Shown here piece after piece: positions 1 through 7,843 of a DNA stretch of 64,000 bases. The position numbers and the translations under genes were made by a program. This DNA comes from CAJCIY01 sp964245825 (GTDB lineage: Bacteria > Actinomycetota > Actinomycetes > Mycobacteriales > CAJCIY01), in assembly GCA_964245825.1 (NCBI GenBank), contig CAXTNT010000001.1, forward strand, positions 266,297-330,296, given 5' to 3'. Position 1 is the stretch's first letter. The number at the start of each line of letters is the position of its first letter. The notes below the pieces were generated by a model that saw nothing but the letters and a program-made list of their open reading frames with translations, was not told where the DNA came from and searched no databases.

Positions 1-1
1 G

Positions 2-556
2 TCCGATGCACCGCCGTTCCCGGCGTTGGCGGAGTTCCTGGTCCGCGCCCGTCTGACCGTGGTGCGTTTCGACCAGCCGTACGTCGCCGCGGGTCGCCGC
101 GCCCCCGACCCCGCCCATCTGCTCGACGCGGCCCTGCTGGACGCCCTCCCCGCCCTGCGGGCGCTGGCCCCCGGCGTCCCGCTGGGGGTGGTCGGGCGGT
201 CCTCGGGGGCGCGCGTCGCCTGCCGCACGGCTGCGGCGGCCCGCACCCGGGCGGTGGTCGCGCTCGGTTTCCCCTGGCGACCGCCCACGCCCGCCGGCCG
301 ACCACCCCGGCCCGACCGCGGCGCGGAGCTGCGCGCAGGTGCGCGCACCTGCCCGGTCCTGGTGGTCCAGGGCGCGTGCGACCCGTTCGGGCGGCCGGCC
401 CGGGCTCGAGGCGTGCGCACGCTCGTCGTACCTGGCATGGCGCACACCCCGACGGAGGCGGCGGCGCTGCGGGCCGGACGCTGGCTGGTCGGCGCCCTCC
501 GCGACCTGACCGAACCGGGAATCGGCACGACGGCGCCAGGTGTTGACGCGCCGTGA
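2..556 (+). CDS. Alpha/beta hydrolase family protein, 5' end outside the window
   Basis: The reading frame is open from base 2, so the true start lies upstream. Visible sequence includes a nucleophile-elbow-like VVGRSSGARVA (G-x-S-x-G type), a strand VLVVQGACDPFG supplying a likely catalytic Asp, and VVPGMAHTP supplying a likely His. This order (Ser, Asp, His) fits the small dienelactone-hydrolase/KANL3-TEX30 type alpha/beta hydrolases. Substrate unknown. Its last codons overlap the region carrying a SigR-like promoter for the next operon. Confidence 0.7.
   Translation, partial: SDAPPFPALAEFLVRARLTVVRFDQPYVAAGRRAPDPAHLLDAALLDALPALRALAPGVPLGVVGRSSGARVACRTAAAARTRAVVALGFPWRPPTPAGRPPRPDRGAELRAGARTCPVLVVQGACDPFGRPARARGVRTLVVPGMAHTPTEAAALRAGRWLVGALRDLTEPGIGTTAPGVDAP
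517..544 (+). promoter_or_regulatory. Candidate SigR/SigH-type promoter of the sigR-rsrA operon
   Basis: GGGAAT at 517-522 and GTT at 542-544 are separated by 19 bases. This is close to the known SigR/SigH consensus GGAAT-N18/19-GTT. It lies about 130 bases upstream of the sigR start and inside the 3' end of the preceding hydrolase gene. The inferred role is positive autoregulation of the thiol-oxidative stress sigma factor, as known in Streptomyces and mycobacteria. Confidence 0.5.
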
Positions 557-672
557 CCCGAGTCCGCGTCCCGCCGTCCGACCACCGCCCGATGGCGAGG
601 CCGGCCGCCTGCCGTCGGGGCCGCCGTCCGAGCCCGGCGCTACCATCGAGCCGCGACCGCGTCGGGGCCGGC

Positions 673-1431
673 ATGAGCCCGGCGGCCTTCGCGAGCACCG
701 CTCGCCATCCCGACGTCGAGGAGCCTCTCGTCACCACCAGCCCACCAGAGCGCACCGCCGACCGCGTCGCGGCGGGCCGCACCGACCTCGCCGACGCCGT
801 GGATCCCGACGGCGGCCTCGCGGCTCCGCCAGAGTTCGACCCGCGCGAGACCGAGACCGACTCCGAGCGGCGAGCCCGCTTCGAGCGGGACGCCCTGCCG
901 TTCCTCGACCAGCTCTATGCCGCGGCGATGCGGATGACCCGGAACCCCTCGGACGCCGAGGACCTGGTGCAGGAGACCTTTGTCAAGGCGTTCGCCGCCT
1001 TTCATCAGTTCCGCCCCGGGACCAACCTCAAGGCGTGGCTCTATCGCATCCTCACCAACACGTTCATCAACTCCTACCGCAAGGCCCAGCGCCGGCCGCA
1101 GGAGAACCGCTCCGACCAGATCGAGGACTGGCAGCTCGCCGCGGCCGAGGCACACAGCTCCACCGGGCTGCGCAGCGCCGAGATGGACGCCCTCGACCAC
1201 TTGCCCGACAGCGACGTCAAGGAAGCGCTGCAGAACCTGCCCGAGGACTTCCGGATGGCGGTCTACTACGCCGATGTCGAGGGCTTCTCGTACAAAGAGA
1301 TCGCCGAGATCATGGGTACGCCCATCGGGACGGTGATGAGCCGCCTGCACCGCGGACGGCAGGGCCTGAAGAAGCAGCTGCGCGACTACGCCGCCGAGCG
1401 GGGCCTGATCAAGGCCGGAGACCTCGCGTGA
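673..1431 (+). CDS. sigR: ECF RNA polymerase sigma factor, SigR/SigH family
   Basis: Group IV sigma factor expected to direct RNA polymerase to thiol-oxidative stress genes. Region 2 carries RMTRNPSDAEDLVQETFVKA and region 4 carries LPEDFRMAVYYADVEGFSYK followed by the IGTVMSRLHRGR helix, both very close to SigR/SigH. The frame is open from 553, but the first part is arginine/proline-rich without similarity to the family. I chose the ATG at 673 (252 residues), downstream of the candidate promoter; the start is uncertain. The stop overlaps the GTG of rsrA (GTGA), so the two are translationally coupled. Confidence 0.92.
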   Translation: MSPAAFASTARHPDVEEPLVTTSPPERTADRVAAGRTDLADAVDPDGGLAAPPEFDPRETETDSERRARFERDALPFLDQLYAAAMRMTRNPSDAEDLVQETFVKAFAAFHQFRPGTNLKAWLYRILTNTFINSYRKAQRRPQENRSDQIEDWQLAAAEAHSSTGLRSAEMDALDHLPDSDVKEALQNLPEDFRMAVYYADVEGFSYKEIAEIMGTPIGTVMSRLHRGRQGLKKQLRDYAAERGLIKAGDLA

Positions 1432-1769
1432 GCGGGGACGGGCTCCCGGGCGACCTGCACGACGACACGGAGTGCCGGTCGGTTCTGGAGGACGTCTACC
1501 GCTATCTCGATGGCGAGCTCACCGGGCAGGGTCGGACGGTGATCCAGCAGCACCTCGACGACTGCACCCCGTGCCTGCGCAAGTACGGGCTGGAGCAGGG
1601 CCTGAAGGCGCTGATCGCCCGGTGCTGCGGGCAGGAGGAGACGCCCACGCACCTGCGTGAGCGCGTCCTGTCCACGCTGCGCAGCGTGACGGTGGTCGAG
1701 CAGCACGGCGGTGGCGCGACCGTCACGACCACGACCACCGTCAGCCAGCGCATCGTCGAGGAGCGCTGA
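1428..1769 (+). CDS. rsrA: Zinc-binding anti-sigma factor RsrA
   Basis: 113-residue redox-sensitive anti-sigma factor that sequesters SigR until its zinc-site thiols are oxidised. The diagnostic H-x3-C-x2-C motif is visible as HLDDCTPC (His42, Cys46, Cys49), with the upstream Cys16, matching the four ligands and trigger cysteines of RsrA. GTG start overlaps the sigR stop. The extra tail contains a CC pair near residue 65 and a threonine/valine-rich end. Assignment rests on motif plus operon context. Confidence 0.92.
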   Translation: MSGDGLPGDLHDDTECRSVLEDVYRYLDGELTGQGRTVIQQHLDDCTPCLRKYGLEQGLKALIARCCGQEETPTHLRERVLSTLRSVTVVEQHGGGATVTTTTTVSQRIVEER

Positions 1770-1802
1770 GCCAGGCTCGTCGCCCCCGGTAGGCTGCGCC
1801 CC

Positions 1803-2774
1803 GTGCGCGTGCTCGTCACCGGAGGAGCCGGCTTCATCGGCTCCTGGCTGGTCGACCGATTGCTCGCAGCCGGCGACGAGGTGACCGTCATCGACGATCT
1901 GTCGACCGGCACGCTGGACAACCTCGCCGACGCGCGCGCCGGCAACCTCGAGCGCCCGGGCTCGTTCACGTTCATCCGTGCCGACATCACCGCGCCGGGG
2001 CTCGACGGCATCGTGGCCGCCGCCCGGCCAGAGGTCGTGCACCACCTCGCCGCCCAGATGGATGTCCGAGTCTCGGTGCGCGACCCGGTGGGTGACGCCC
2101 GGACCAACGTGCTGGGCACCGTGGCGGTGCTGCAGGCGAGCGCGCTCGCGGGCGCGCGGATGGTGGTCGCCGCGAGTTCCGGCGGCACGATCTACGGCTC
2201 GCCCGAGCGGCAGCCGGTGACCGAGCGCGCCGGCCTGGACCCGCTCTCCCCGTACGCGGCAGCCAAGGCAGCGATGGAGCCGTACCTCCGCGCGTTCCGG
2301 GGTCTGCACGGCCTGGACTTCACGGTGCTCGCCCTCGGCAACGTGTACGGGCCGCGGCAGTCGCCGCACGGCGAGGCAGGGGTGGTGGCGATCTTCGCCC
2401 GCCTCCTGCTCGACGGCCGGCCGGCGACGATCTTCGGAGACGGGACCTCGATCCGCGACTACGTCCACGTGGCGGACGTCGTCGAGGCGTTCGTGCTGGC
2501 CGGTGGAAGCGCCGATCGACCACCCCCGGCGGGCGGTCGACGGCTGAACGTAGGCAGCGGTGTGGGCACGACCGTGCGGGAGATCCACCGGCTGGTGGCA
2601 GTGGCCGCAGGTGCTCCGGACGAGCCGGTGTTCGCCGCGCCGCGCGCCGGGGAGTTGGCCGCGATCACCCTGGAGGTCCGGGCAGCGCGCCAGGTGGGCT
2701 GGGCGCCGCACACACCGCTCGCCTACGGCATCACCGGCACGGTCGACTGGGTACGGAGCCAGCCAGCGGGGTGA
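1803..2774 (+). CDS. NAD-dependent epimerase/dehydratase (UDP-glucose 4-epimerase-like)
   Basis: 323-residue extended short-chain dehydrogenase. It begins with the Rossmann motif TGGAGFIGS and has the catalytic SPYAAAKAAME (Y-x3-K) and GNVYGPRQSPHGEAGVV segments characteristic of GalE-like nucleotide-sugar epimerases. The GTG at 1803 puts the Rossmann strand at residue 2. The likely substrate is a UDP- or dTDP-hexose; specificity cannot be read. It sits alone between rsrA and the efe operon. Confidence 0.85.
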   Translation: MRVLVTGGAGFIGSWLVDRLLAAGDEVTVIDDLSTGTLDNLADARAGNLERPGSFTFIRADITAPGLDGIVAAARPEVVHHLAAQMDVRVSVRDPVGDARTNVLGTVAVLQASALAGARMVVAASSGGTIYGSPERQPVTERAGLDPLSPYAAAKAAMEPYLRAFRGLHGLDFTVLALGNVYGPRQSPHGEAGVVAIFARLLLDGRPATIFGDGTSIRDYVHVADVVEAFVLAGGSADRPPPAGGRRLNVGSGVGTTVREIHRLVAVAAGAPDEPVFAAPRAGELAAITLEVRAARQVGWAPHTPLAYGITGTVDWVRSQPAG

Positions 2775-2809
2775 CGCCCGCGCGCCCTGCTCGCGGCGCC
2801 CTTGGCTTG

Positions 2810-2828
2810 TCAGGTGAGGCGAACCTTA
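2810..2828 (+). promoter_or_regulatory. DtxR/IdeR-type iron box 1 upstream of efeUOB
   Basis: The 19-base site TCAGGTGAGGCGAACCTTA matches the IdeR/DtxR consensus TTAGGTTAGSCTAACCTAA at 15 of 19 positions by eye. It overlaps box 2 and lies 44 bases ahead of the efeU start. Iron-loaded IdeR would be expected to repress the iron importer here. Confidence 0.75.
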
Positions 2829-2843
2829 GTTAGGGTCACCTCA
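2825..2843 (+). promoter_or_regulatory. Overlapping DtxR/IdeR-type iron box 2
   Basis: CTTAGTTAGGGTCACCTCA matches the same 19-base consensus at about 13 positions and overlaps box 1 by four bases. Adjacent half-sites of this kind suit binding of two IdeR dimers on opposite faces. Inferred from sequence only. Confidence 0.55.
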
Positions 2844-2871
2844 TCTCAACCATGAGGCTGGAGGGTACGGG

Positions 2872-3729
2872 GTGCTGCCTACGTTGATCATCGGGCTCCG
2901 GGAGGGGCTCGAGGCGTCCCTCATCGTGGGGATCGTGGCCGCGTTCCTGCGTCAGCAGGGCCGCCGGGACGCCTTGCGTCAGGTCTGGCTGGGAGTCGGC
3001 CTCGCCGTCGTCATCTGCGTCGCCGCCGGCACCGTGCTCGAAGTCCTCAACCGGGACCTGCCCCAGCGACAGCAGGAGGGGCTGGAGACGGTCGTCGGGC
3101 TCATCGCCGTGGCCATGGTCACGTACATGATCGTCTGGATGAAGCGCCACTCCCGCGACCTCAAGGCCGATCTCGAGGGGGCCGCCGCCCATGCCCTCGC
3201 CCACAGCTCGTCCCGCGCCCTCGTGCTGATGGCGTTCCTCGCCGTGCTGCGCGAGGGCTTCGAGACCTCGGTGTTCCTCATCGCGGCATTCAACGAGAGC
3301 ACCGACCCCGCCCTCGCCGGCGGCGGCGCCGCGCTCGGCGTCGCCACCGCCGTCGTCCTCGGCTGGGGCATCTACCGGGGCGGCGTGTCGATCAACCTCG
3401 CCAAGTTCTTCCGCGCCACGGGCCTGGTGCTGGTCCTCGTCGCGGCCGGTCTGCTCGCCACCGCGGCGCACACCGCGCACGAGGCGGGCTGGCTGAACAT
3501 CTGGCAGTCCCAGGCGATGAACCTCACCGACGTCGTACGCCCGGGAACCGTCGTCTCGAGCGTGCTCACCGGCGTGCTGGGCTGGCAGCCGCGGCCGGTC
3601 GTGCTCGAGACGCTCGCCTACGTCCTCTATCTCGTGCCGCTGGCCGCGTTCGTGGCCTGGCCGCAGAAGCGGCCGCCCAGCGCACCGCGGTCCGCGCACG
3701 GAGCCGCCCAGCGCACGGTCGCCGCGTGA
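2872..3729 (+). CDS. efeU: Iron permease EfeU (FTR1 family)
   Basis: 285-residue integral membrane permease of the EfeUOB ferrous/ferric uptake system. Two R-E-x-x-E iron-binding motifs are visible: LREGLEASL near residue 8 and LREGFETSVF near residue 125, each in a hydrophobic helix, with about seven membrane segments. GTG start at 2872, just downstream of the double iron box. The stop overlaps the efeO GTG, giving a tightly coupled efeU-efeO-efeB operon. Confidence 0.93.
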   Translation: MLPTLIIGLREGLEASLIVGIVAAFLRQQGRRDALRQVWLGVGLAVVICVAAGTVLEVLNRDLPQRQQEGLETVVGLIAVAMVTYMIVWMKRHSRDLKADLEGAAAHALAHSSSRALVLMAFLAVLREGFETSVFLIAAFNESTDPALAGGGAALGVATAVVLGWGIYRGGVSINLAKFFRATGLVLVLVAAGLLATAAHTAHEAGWLNIWQSQAMNLTDVVRPGTVVSSVLTGVLGWQPRPVVLETLAYVLYLVPLAAFVAWPQKRPPSAPRSAHGAAQRTVAA

Positions 3730-4895
3730 CCACCCGTCACGCGGGGCGCACCGGGCTCGTGCCGCTGGTCGTCCTGGCAGCCCTCGGGGTCGTGCTCGCC
3801 GGCTGCGGCGCGAGTACCACCAAGGCGGCACCCGGGACGACGGTCGTGCAGGTCACGCTCACCGACCAGGGCTGCACGCTCGACCGGAGCACGGTCCCTG
3901 CCGGACCGGTCTCGTTCCAGATCACCAACAAGGGATCCGCTGCCGTCACCGAGGCCGAGCTGATCAGCAACGGCACAGTCCTGGCCGAGCGGGAGAACGT
4001 CGCGGCCGGCTTCCGGGTCGGCTTCGCGTACTCCGTCAAGGCGGGCTCGTACGAGGTCAACTGCCCGGGTGGCAGCGGCGCGCAGAGCGCTCCCCTCACC
4101 GTCACGCCGGTCGCGGCCGATGCCGGGGCGGTGAGCTCGCCCGGCGCCGTCTCCGGCCTGCTGGCCGCGGCGGACGCCGGCTACGTCGCGTACGTGCAGG
4201 AGCAGGTCGCCCTGCTGAAGACCAACACCACGACCTTCACCGACGCGGTCCGCGCCGGCGATCTCCCCGCAGCGGAGCAGGCGTACCCGGCCGCCCGGGT
4301 CTACTACGAGCGCATCGAGCCGGTCGCCGAGTCCTTCGGCAACCTCGACCCGGAGATCGACAACCGGATCGACGACGCGGGCTCGCTCGCGAAGCTCACC
4401 GGCTTCCATCGGCTCGAGTACGCGATGTACGTCTCCAGGTCGCTTGTCGGGATGACCCCGATCGCCGACGGCCTGGACGCCGACATCACCCAGCTCAAGA
4501 GCCTGGCTGCGACGGTCACGTTCCAGCCCGCGCAGCTCGCGAACGGGGCGACGGCGCTGCTCGACGAGGTCGGCAAGACGAAGATCACCGGTGAGGAGGA
4601 GCGCTACAGCCACATCGACTTCGTCGATCTGGCGGCCAACGTTGCGGGCTCCCGGCAGGCGTACGAGCTGCTGAAGCCGGCCGTCGTGGTACTCGACCCG
4701 GCACTGGCCGGTCAGGTCGACCGCCAGTTCGCCGCGGTGAGCAGGCAGATCTCGAAGTACGCCACGGGGGAGGGGCCGACCGACTACGCGTCCTACGCCA
4801 CGGTCGTGCAGGCCGACCGGCGGGCGCTCGCGCAAGCCGTCGACGCCCTCGCCGCGCCGCTGTCGCAGGTTGCGGGGGTCGTGGTCAGGGCATGA
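3726..4895 (+). CDS. efeO: Iron uptake lipoprotein EfeO (cupredoxin plus M75 imelysin domains)
   Basis: 389 residues. The N-terminus is a lipoprotein signal with lipobox LAGC, followed by a cupredoxin-like domain (about 35-125, ending in KAGSYEVNCPG) and an imelysin/M75 domain with the H-x-x-E iron-binding motif in TGFHRLEYAMY. The protein should sit outside the membrane, capture iron and pass it to EfeU. GTG start overlaps the efeU stop and the end overlaps the efeB ATG. Confidence 0.93.
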   Translation: MTTRHAGRTGLVPLVVLAALGVVLAGCGASTTKAAPGTTVVQVTLTDQGCTLDRSTVPAGPVSFQITNKGSAAVTEAELISNGTVLAERENVAAGFRVGFAYSVKAGSYEVNCPGGSGAQSAPLTVTPVAADAGAVSSPGAVSGLLAAADAGYVAYVQEQVALLKTNTTTFTDAVRAGDLPAAEQAYPAARVYYERIEPVAESFGNLDPEIDNRIDDAGSLAKLTGFHRLEYAMYVSRSLVGMTPIADGLDADITQLKSLAATVTFQPAQLANGATALLDEVGKTKITGEEERYSHIDFVDLAANVAGSRQAYELLKPAVVVLDPALAGQVDRQFAAVSRQISKYATGEGPTDYASYATVVQADRRALAQAVDALAAPLSQVAGVVVRA

Positions 4896-6121
4896 CCCCG
4901 GGTCTGTCCCGACGGGGGTTCCTCGGCGCGCTGGGTGCGGCCGGGGGCGGCGTCGTGCTCGCGGGGTGCGCGCGGGCCGAGAACGCCGCCGGGGTCACCA
5001 CGGCCTCCTCGACGGTCAGTCCGTACGGCGTCCACCAGGCCGGCATCGCCACCGCGACCCAGGACAGGCTGGCATTCGCGTCCTTCGACCTGACCGCGAC
5101 GACCCGCGGCGAGCTGGTGGCGCTGCTCCGGACGTGGACCGCGGCGATCGAGCGGATGACCGCGGGTCAGCAGGTCTCGGCCACCGACGACAGCAGCCCG
5201 CAGTCACCGCCGCAGGACACCGGTGAGGCGCTCGGCCTCGGCGCGGGCAACCTGACCGTCACCGTCGGCTTCGGGCCGTCGCTGTTCGACGGCCGCTTCG
5301 GCCTCGCGGCCCGTCGCCCGGCGGCGCTGGCCGACCTCCCGCCGCTGCCCGGTGACAACCTCGAGGAGTCCCTGTCGGGCGGAGACATCTGCATCCAGGC
5401 CTGCTCGGACGACCCGCAGGTGGCCTTCCACGCGGTGCGCAACCTGCGGCGCCTCGCCGAGGGCACGGCCGTGCTGCGCTGGACCCAGCTGGGCTTCGGC
5501 AAGACCGCCTCCACGTCGAGCGGCCAGGTCACCCCGCGCAACCTGATGGGCTTCAAGGACGGCACCAACAACATCAAGTCGCAGGACGGCGACCAGCTGG
5601 CCGACCACGTGTGGGTCGGTGCCGAGACCGACCAGGCCTGGATGCGCGGCGGCTCCTATCTGGTCAGCCGACGGATCCGGATGTTCCTGGAGGCCTGGGA
5701 CCGCGATTATCTCGCCGACCAGGAGAACGTGGTGGGTCGGGTCAAGGACACCGGAGCACCGCTGGGGGAGACCGACGAGTTCGCGACCGTGCCGCTGTCG
5801 AAGACGGGAGCGGACGGTCAGCTGCTGATCCCGGCGCGGGCGCATATCCGGCTGGCGAGCCAGACCACCAACCGGATCTTCCTGCTGCGCCGCGGCTACA
5901 GCTTCACCGACGGCACCGACCCCGAGACTGGCGAGCTGGTGGCCGGTCTGTTCTTCCTCGCCTACCAGCAGGACCCGCGGCGGCAGTTCGTCCCGTTGCA
6001 GCGCATCCTGGGGACGAGCGACGCGATGAACGAGTACATCTCGCACACCTCCAGCGGCCTGTTCGCCATCCCGCCCGGGTACGCCGCCGGCGGCATGATC
6101 GGTCAGACGCTGCTGGCCTGA
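4892..6121 (+). CDS. efeB: Deferrochelatase/peroxidase EfeB (DyP-type, Tat-exported)
   Basis: 409-residue DyP-type haem peroxidase, the third EfeUOB component. It starts with a twin-arginine signal SRRGFLGALGAAGGG followed by LAGC, so it is probably Tat-exported and perhaps lipid-anchored. The DyP G-x-x-D-G motif is seen in MGFKDGTNN, and PARAHIRLA supplies the likely proximal haem histidine. ATGA overlap with efeO. Its 3' end overlaps the convergent DUF5317 gene by about 19 bases. Confidence 0.93.
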   Translation: MTPGLSRRGFLGALGAAGGGVVLAGCARAENAAGVTTASSTVSPYGVHQAGIATATQDRLAFASFDLTATTRGELVALLRTWTAAIERMTAGQQVSATDDSSPQSPPQDTGEALGLGAGNLTVTVGFGPSLFDGRFGLAARRPAALADLPPLPGDNLEESLSGGDICIQACSDDPQVAFHAVRNLRRLAEGTAVLRWTQLGFGKTASTSSGQVTPRNLMGFKDGTNNIKSQDGDQLADHVWVGAETDQAWMRGGSYLVSRRIRMFLEAWDRDYLADQENVVGRVKDTGAPLGETDEFATVPLSKTGADGQLLIPARAHIRLASQTTNRIFLLRRGYSFTDGTDPETGELVAGLFFLAYQQDPRRQFVPLQRILGTSDAMNEYISHTSSGLFAIPPGYAAGGMIGQTLLA

Positions 6122-6702
6122 GACCCGCGGCGCGGCGGCCAGGCCGGCCGGGCGGGTCGGGCCGGTCGCAGCGGCGGGAGCGGGGCCACCCGCCGGCGCA
6201 TCGCCTGCGCGATCATCAGCGCCGCCCCGGCGGCGACCAGGACGTCGCCGGTCGAGAGCACCTGCGGCTGCCACGGCAGTGGCAGCGCGATCCGGTCGTC
6301 CAGCAGCGCCAGCCGCGTGCCGGGGCCGGCGACGCTGTGCCGGGGGTCGCCCGCGAGCCCGACGGCGTGCACCCCGGCCCGGGCGGCGGCAGGTACGTCC
6401 ACCGGCATCGCCCCGTTGACCACGATCACCAGCGCGTTCAGGCCGAGCCCCGCGCCGAGCAGGCCCCGGCCGGCCAGCCGCGGGTTGGCCAGCAGAAATC
6501 CCGCGGCCAGTGCGAAGCTCGCGACCAGCGCCGCCGCGTACGCCCGTCCACCCACCGCGAATGCGGCCACGACCTGCAGGGCCAGCGCGGCGCCCAGCAG
6601 TCGGACTCGGCGCAGGCGGGTCGACTCCAGCCGCCGCAGCGAGCCGCCGAGGGCGGCCCCGACCGCCAGGCCGCCGAGCACGGCGAGCAGGACGAACAGC
6701 AT
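6103..6702 (-). CDS. DUF5317 family membrane protein
   Basis: 199-residue protein with about five hydrophobic helices, beginning MLFVLLAVLGGLAVGAALGG. The segment VIVVNGAMPVDVPAAAR and the late block LPWQPQVLSTGDVLVAAG resemble the DUF5317 family of actinobacterial membrane proteins. Function unknown. The reading frame extends further upstream, but the ATG at 6702 opens directly into a membrane helix. It is convergent with efeB and divergent from the enoyl-CoA hydratase. Confidence 0.72.
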   Translation of the reverse strand: MLFVLLAVLGGLAVGAALGGSLRRLESTRLRRVRLLGAALALQVVAAFAVGGRAYAAALVASFALAAGFLLANPRLAGRGLLGAGLGLNALVIVVNGAMPVDVPAAARAGVHAVGLAGDPRHSVAGPGTRLALLDDRIALPLPWQPQVLSTGDVLVAAGAALMIAQAMRRRVAPLPPLRPARPARPAWPPRRGSQASSV

Positions 6703-6799
6703 GTGGCACAGTCTGGCCGCGTCCGGTCGGGGCGGCGTGCGACACGAGGAGGTAGGGCGTGTTCGGTGCGGTCCCCGCCGTCGCGGAGCGGCGGCGACG

Positions 6800-7573
6800 A
6801 TGAGCGACCTGGCGGTGACCCGCGACCGGGGCGTGCTCGGGCTGACCATCGCCCGCGAGCGGCACCGCAACGCGCTGTCCGCGGAGCTGCTCGAGGAGAT
6901 GATCGCCGTCCTCGAGACGGGTCTGCGGCCGGCCGACCGCGTCGTGGTGGTGGCGAGCCGAGGAGATCGGGTCTTCTGCGCCGGCGCCGACCTCGCGGTG
7001 ATGGCGTCGGCGGCCACCGGGCTGGCGCAGCACGAGGCCCGGGGCGGCCTCCGGCGGCTGGTGCTGGCCATGCGGTCCTGCCCGCTACCGATCGTCGCGC
7101 GGGTGCAGGGCCTGTGTCTGGCCGGCGGCGTGGGTCTCGTCCTCGGCTGCGACCTTGCGGTCGCCTCGGCGAGCGCCGCCTTCGGGCTGCCGGAGGTCGA
7201 CCTGGGGCTGTGGCCGTTCATGGTCTCGGCCCTGCTGGCGCGTCACGTCTCGCCCAAGGTCGCCCTGGACCTGATGCTCTCGGGCGAACGCATCGACGCC
7301 CGCCGGGCCGAGGCGGTGGGGCTGATCTCGCGGGTCGTGCCCGCGGCCGGTCTGGACGAGGCCGTCGCCGCGCTGGCGAGCAGCCTCGCGAAAAAGCCTC
7401 CAGTGGCCGTACGGCTGGGCAAGGCCGCCTTCGTCGCGGCTCAGGAAACCGGCTTGGCGCCGGCTCTGGATGCGATGCAGGCCCAGCTGTCGCTGCTGAC
7501 CCAGACCGCCGACGCCCAGGAGGGTGTGGCGGCGTTCTTCGCCAAGCGGCCGCCGCACTTCACGGGCCACTGA
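6800..7573 (+). CDS. Enoyl-CoA hydratase/isomerase family protein
   Basis: 257-residue crotonase-fold protein. The oxyanion-hole segments FCAGADLAVM and VQGLCLAGGVGLVLGCDLA are clear, and the catalytic-Glu segment is LPEVDLGLWP. Likely acts on enoyl-CoA in fatty-acid or amino-acid degradation; exact substrate unknown. Start ATG at 6800. It ends 20 bases before the biotin carrier gene, so the two may be cotranscribed. Confidence 0.88.
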   Translation: MSDLAVTRDRGVLGLTIARERHRNALSAELLEEMIAVLETGLRPADRVVVVASRGDRVFCAGADLAVMASAATGLAQHEARGGLRRLVLAMRSCPLPIVARVQGLCLAGGVGLVLGCDLAVASASAAFGLPEVDLGLWPFMVSALLARHVSPKVALDLMLSGERIDARRAEAVGLISRVVPAAGLDEAVAALASSLAKKPPVAVRLGKAAFVAAQETGLAPALDAMQAQLSLLTQTADAQEGVAAFFAKRPPHFTGH

Positions 7574-7593
7574 CCCCGACCGGAGGAGGAGCG

Positions 7594-7806
7594 TTGGCCG
7601 AGCTGTGTGCCGAGATGGTCGCCCATGTCTGGAGGGTCGTGGCCACCGAAGGCGACGTCGTTGCGACCGGCGACACGATCGTGATCCTGGAGTCCATGAA
7701 GATGGAGATCCCCGTGCTCGCCGAGTCCGGCGGGACGGTGACGCGGCTCGCCGTGGCCGAAGGGGACGTCGTGCAGGAGGGCGACCTCCTCGCGGTCATC
7801 GCCTGA
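7594..7806 (+). CDS. Small biotin/lipoyl-attachment carrier protein (TB7.3-like)
   Basis: 70-residue stand-alone biotinyl domain. ESMKMEIP contains the biotinylation motif (M-K-M), flanked by the EGDVVATGD and EGDVVQEGDLL half-barrel repeats. TTG start at 7594 is preceded by a strong GGAGGAGG ribosome-binding site at 7582-7589; an ATG at 7615 is a weaker alternative. Mycobacteria have a similar biotinylated protein (TB7.3) between sigH/rshA and pdtaS, the position seen here. Presumably the carrier of an acyl-CoA carboxylase. Confidence 0.88.
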   Translation: MAELCAEMVAHVWRVVATEGDVVATGDTIVILESMKMEIPVLAESGGTVTRLAVAEGDVVQEGDLLAVIA

Positions 7807-7843
7807 GGTCAAGACCTGGCTGCCACAGGCCGATGAGAACGTC

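Noticed and set aside
540..1769. A single long +frame reading frame spanning the sigma-factor gene into rsrA
   Set aside because: Only the part from the GTG at 1428 has family sequence; the upstream part is the out-of-frame shadow of sigR.
5204..7033. Very long minus-strand open frame across efeB and the DUF5317 gene
   Set aside because: Arginine/glycine-rich shadow typical of high-GC DNA; the opposing efeB frame has all the conserved motifs.
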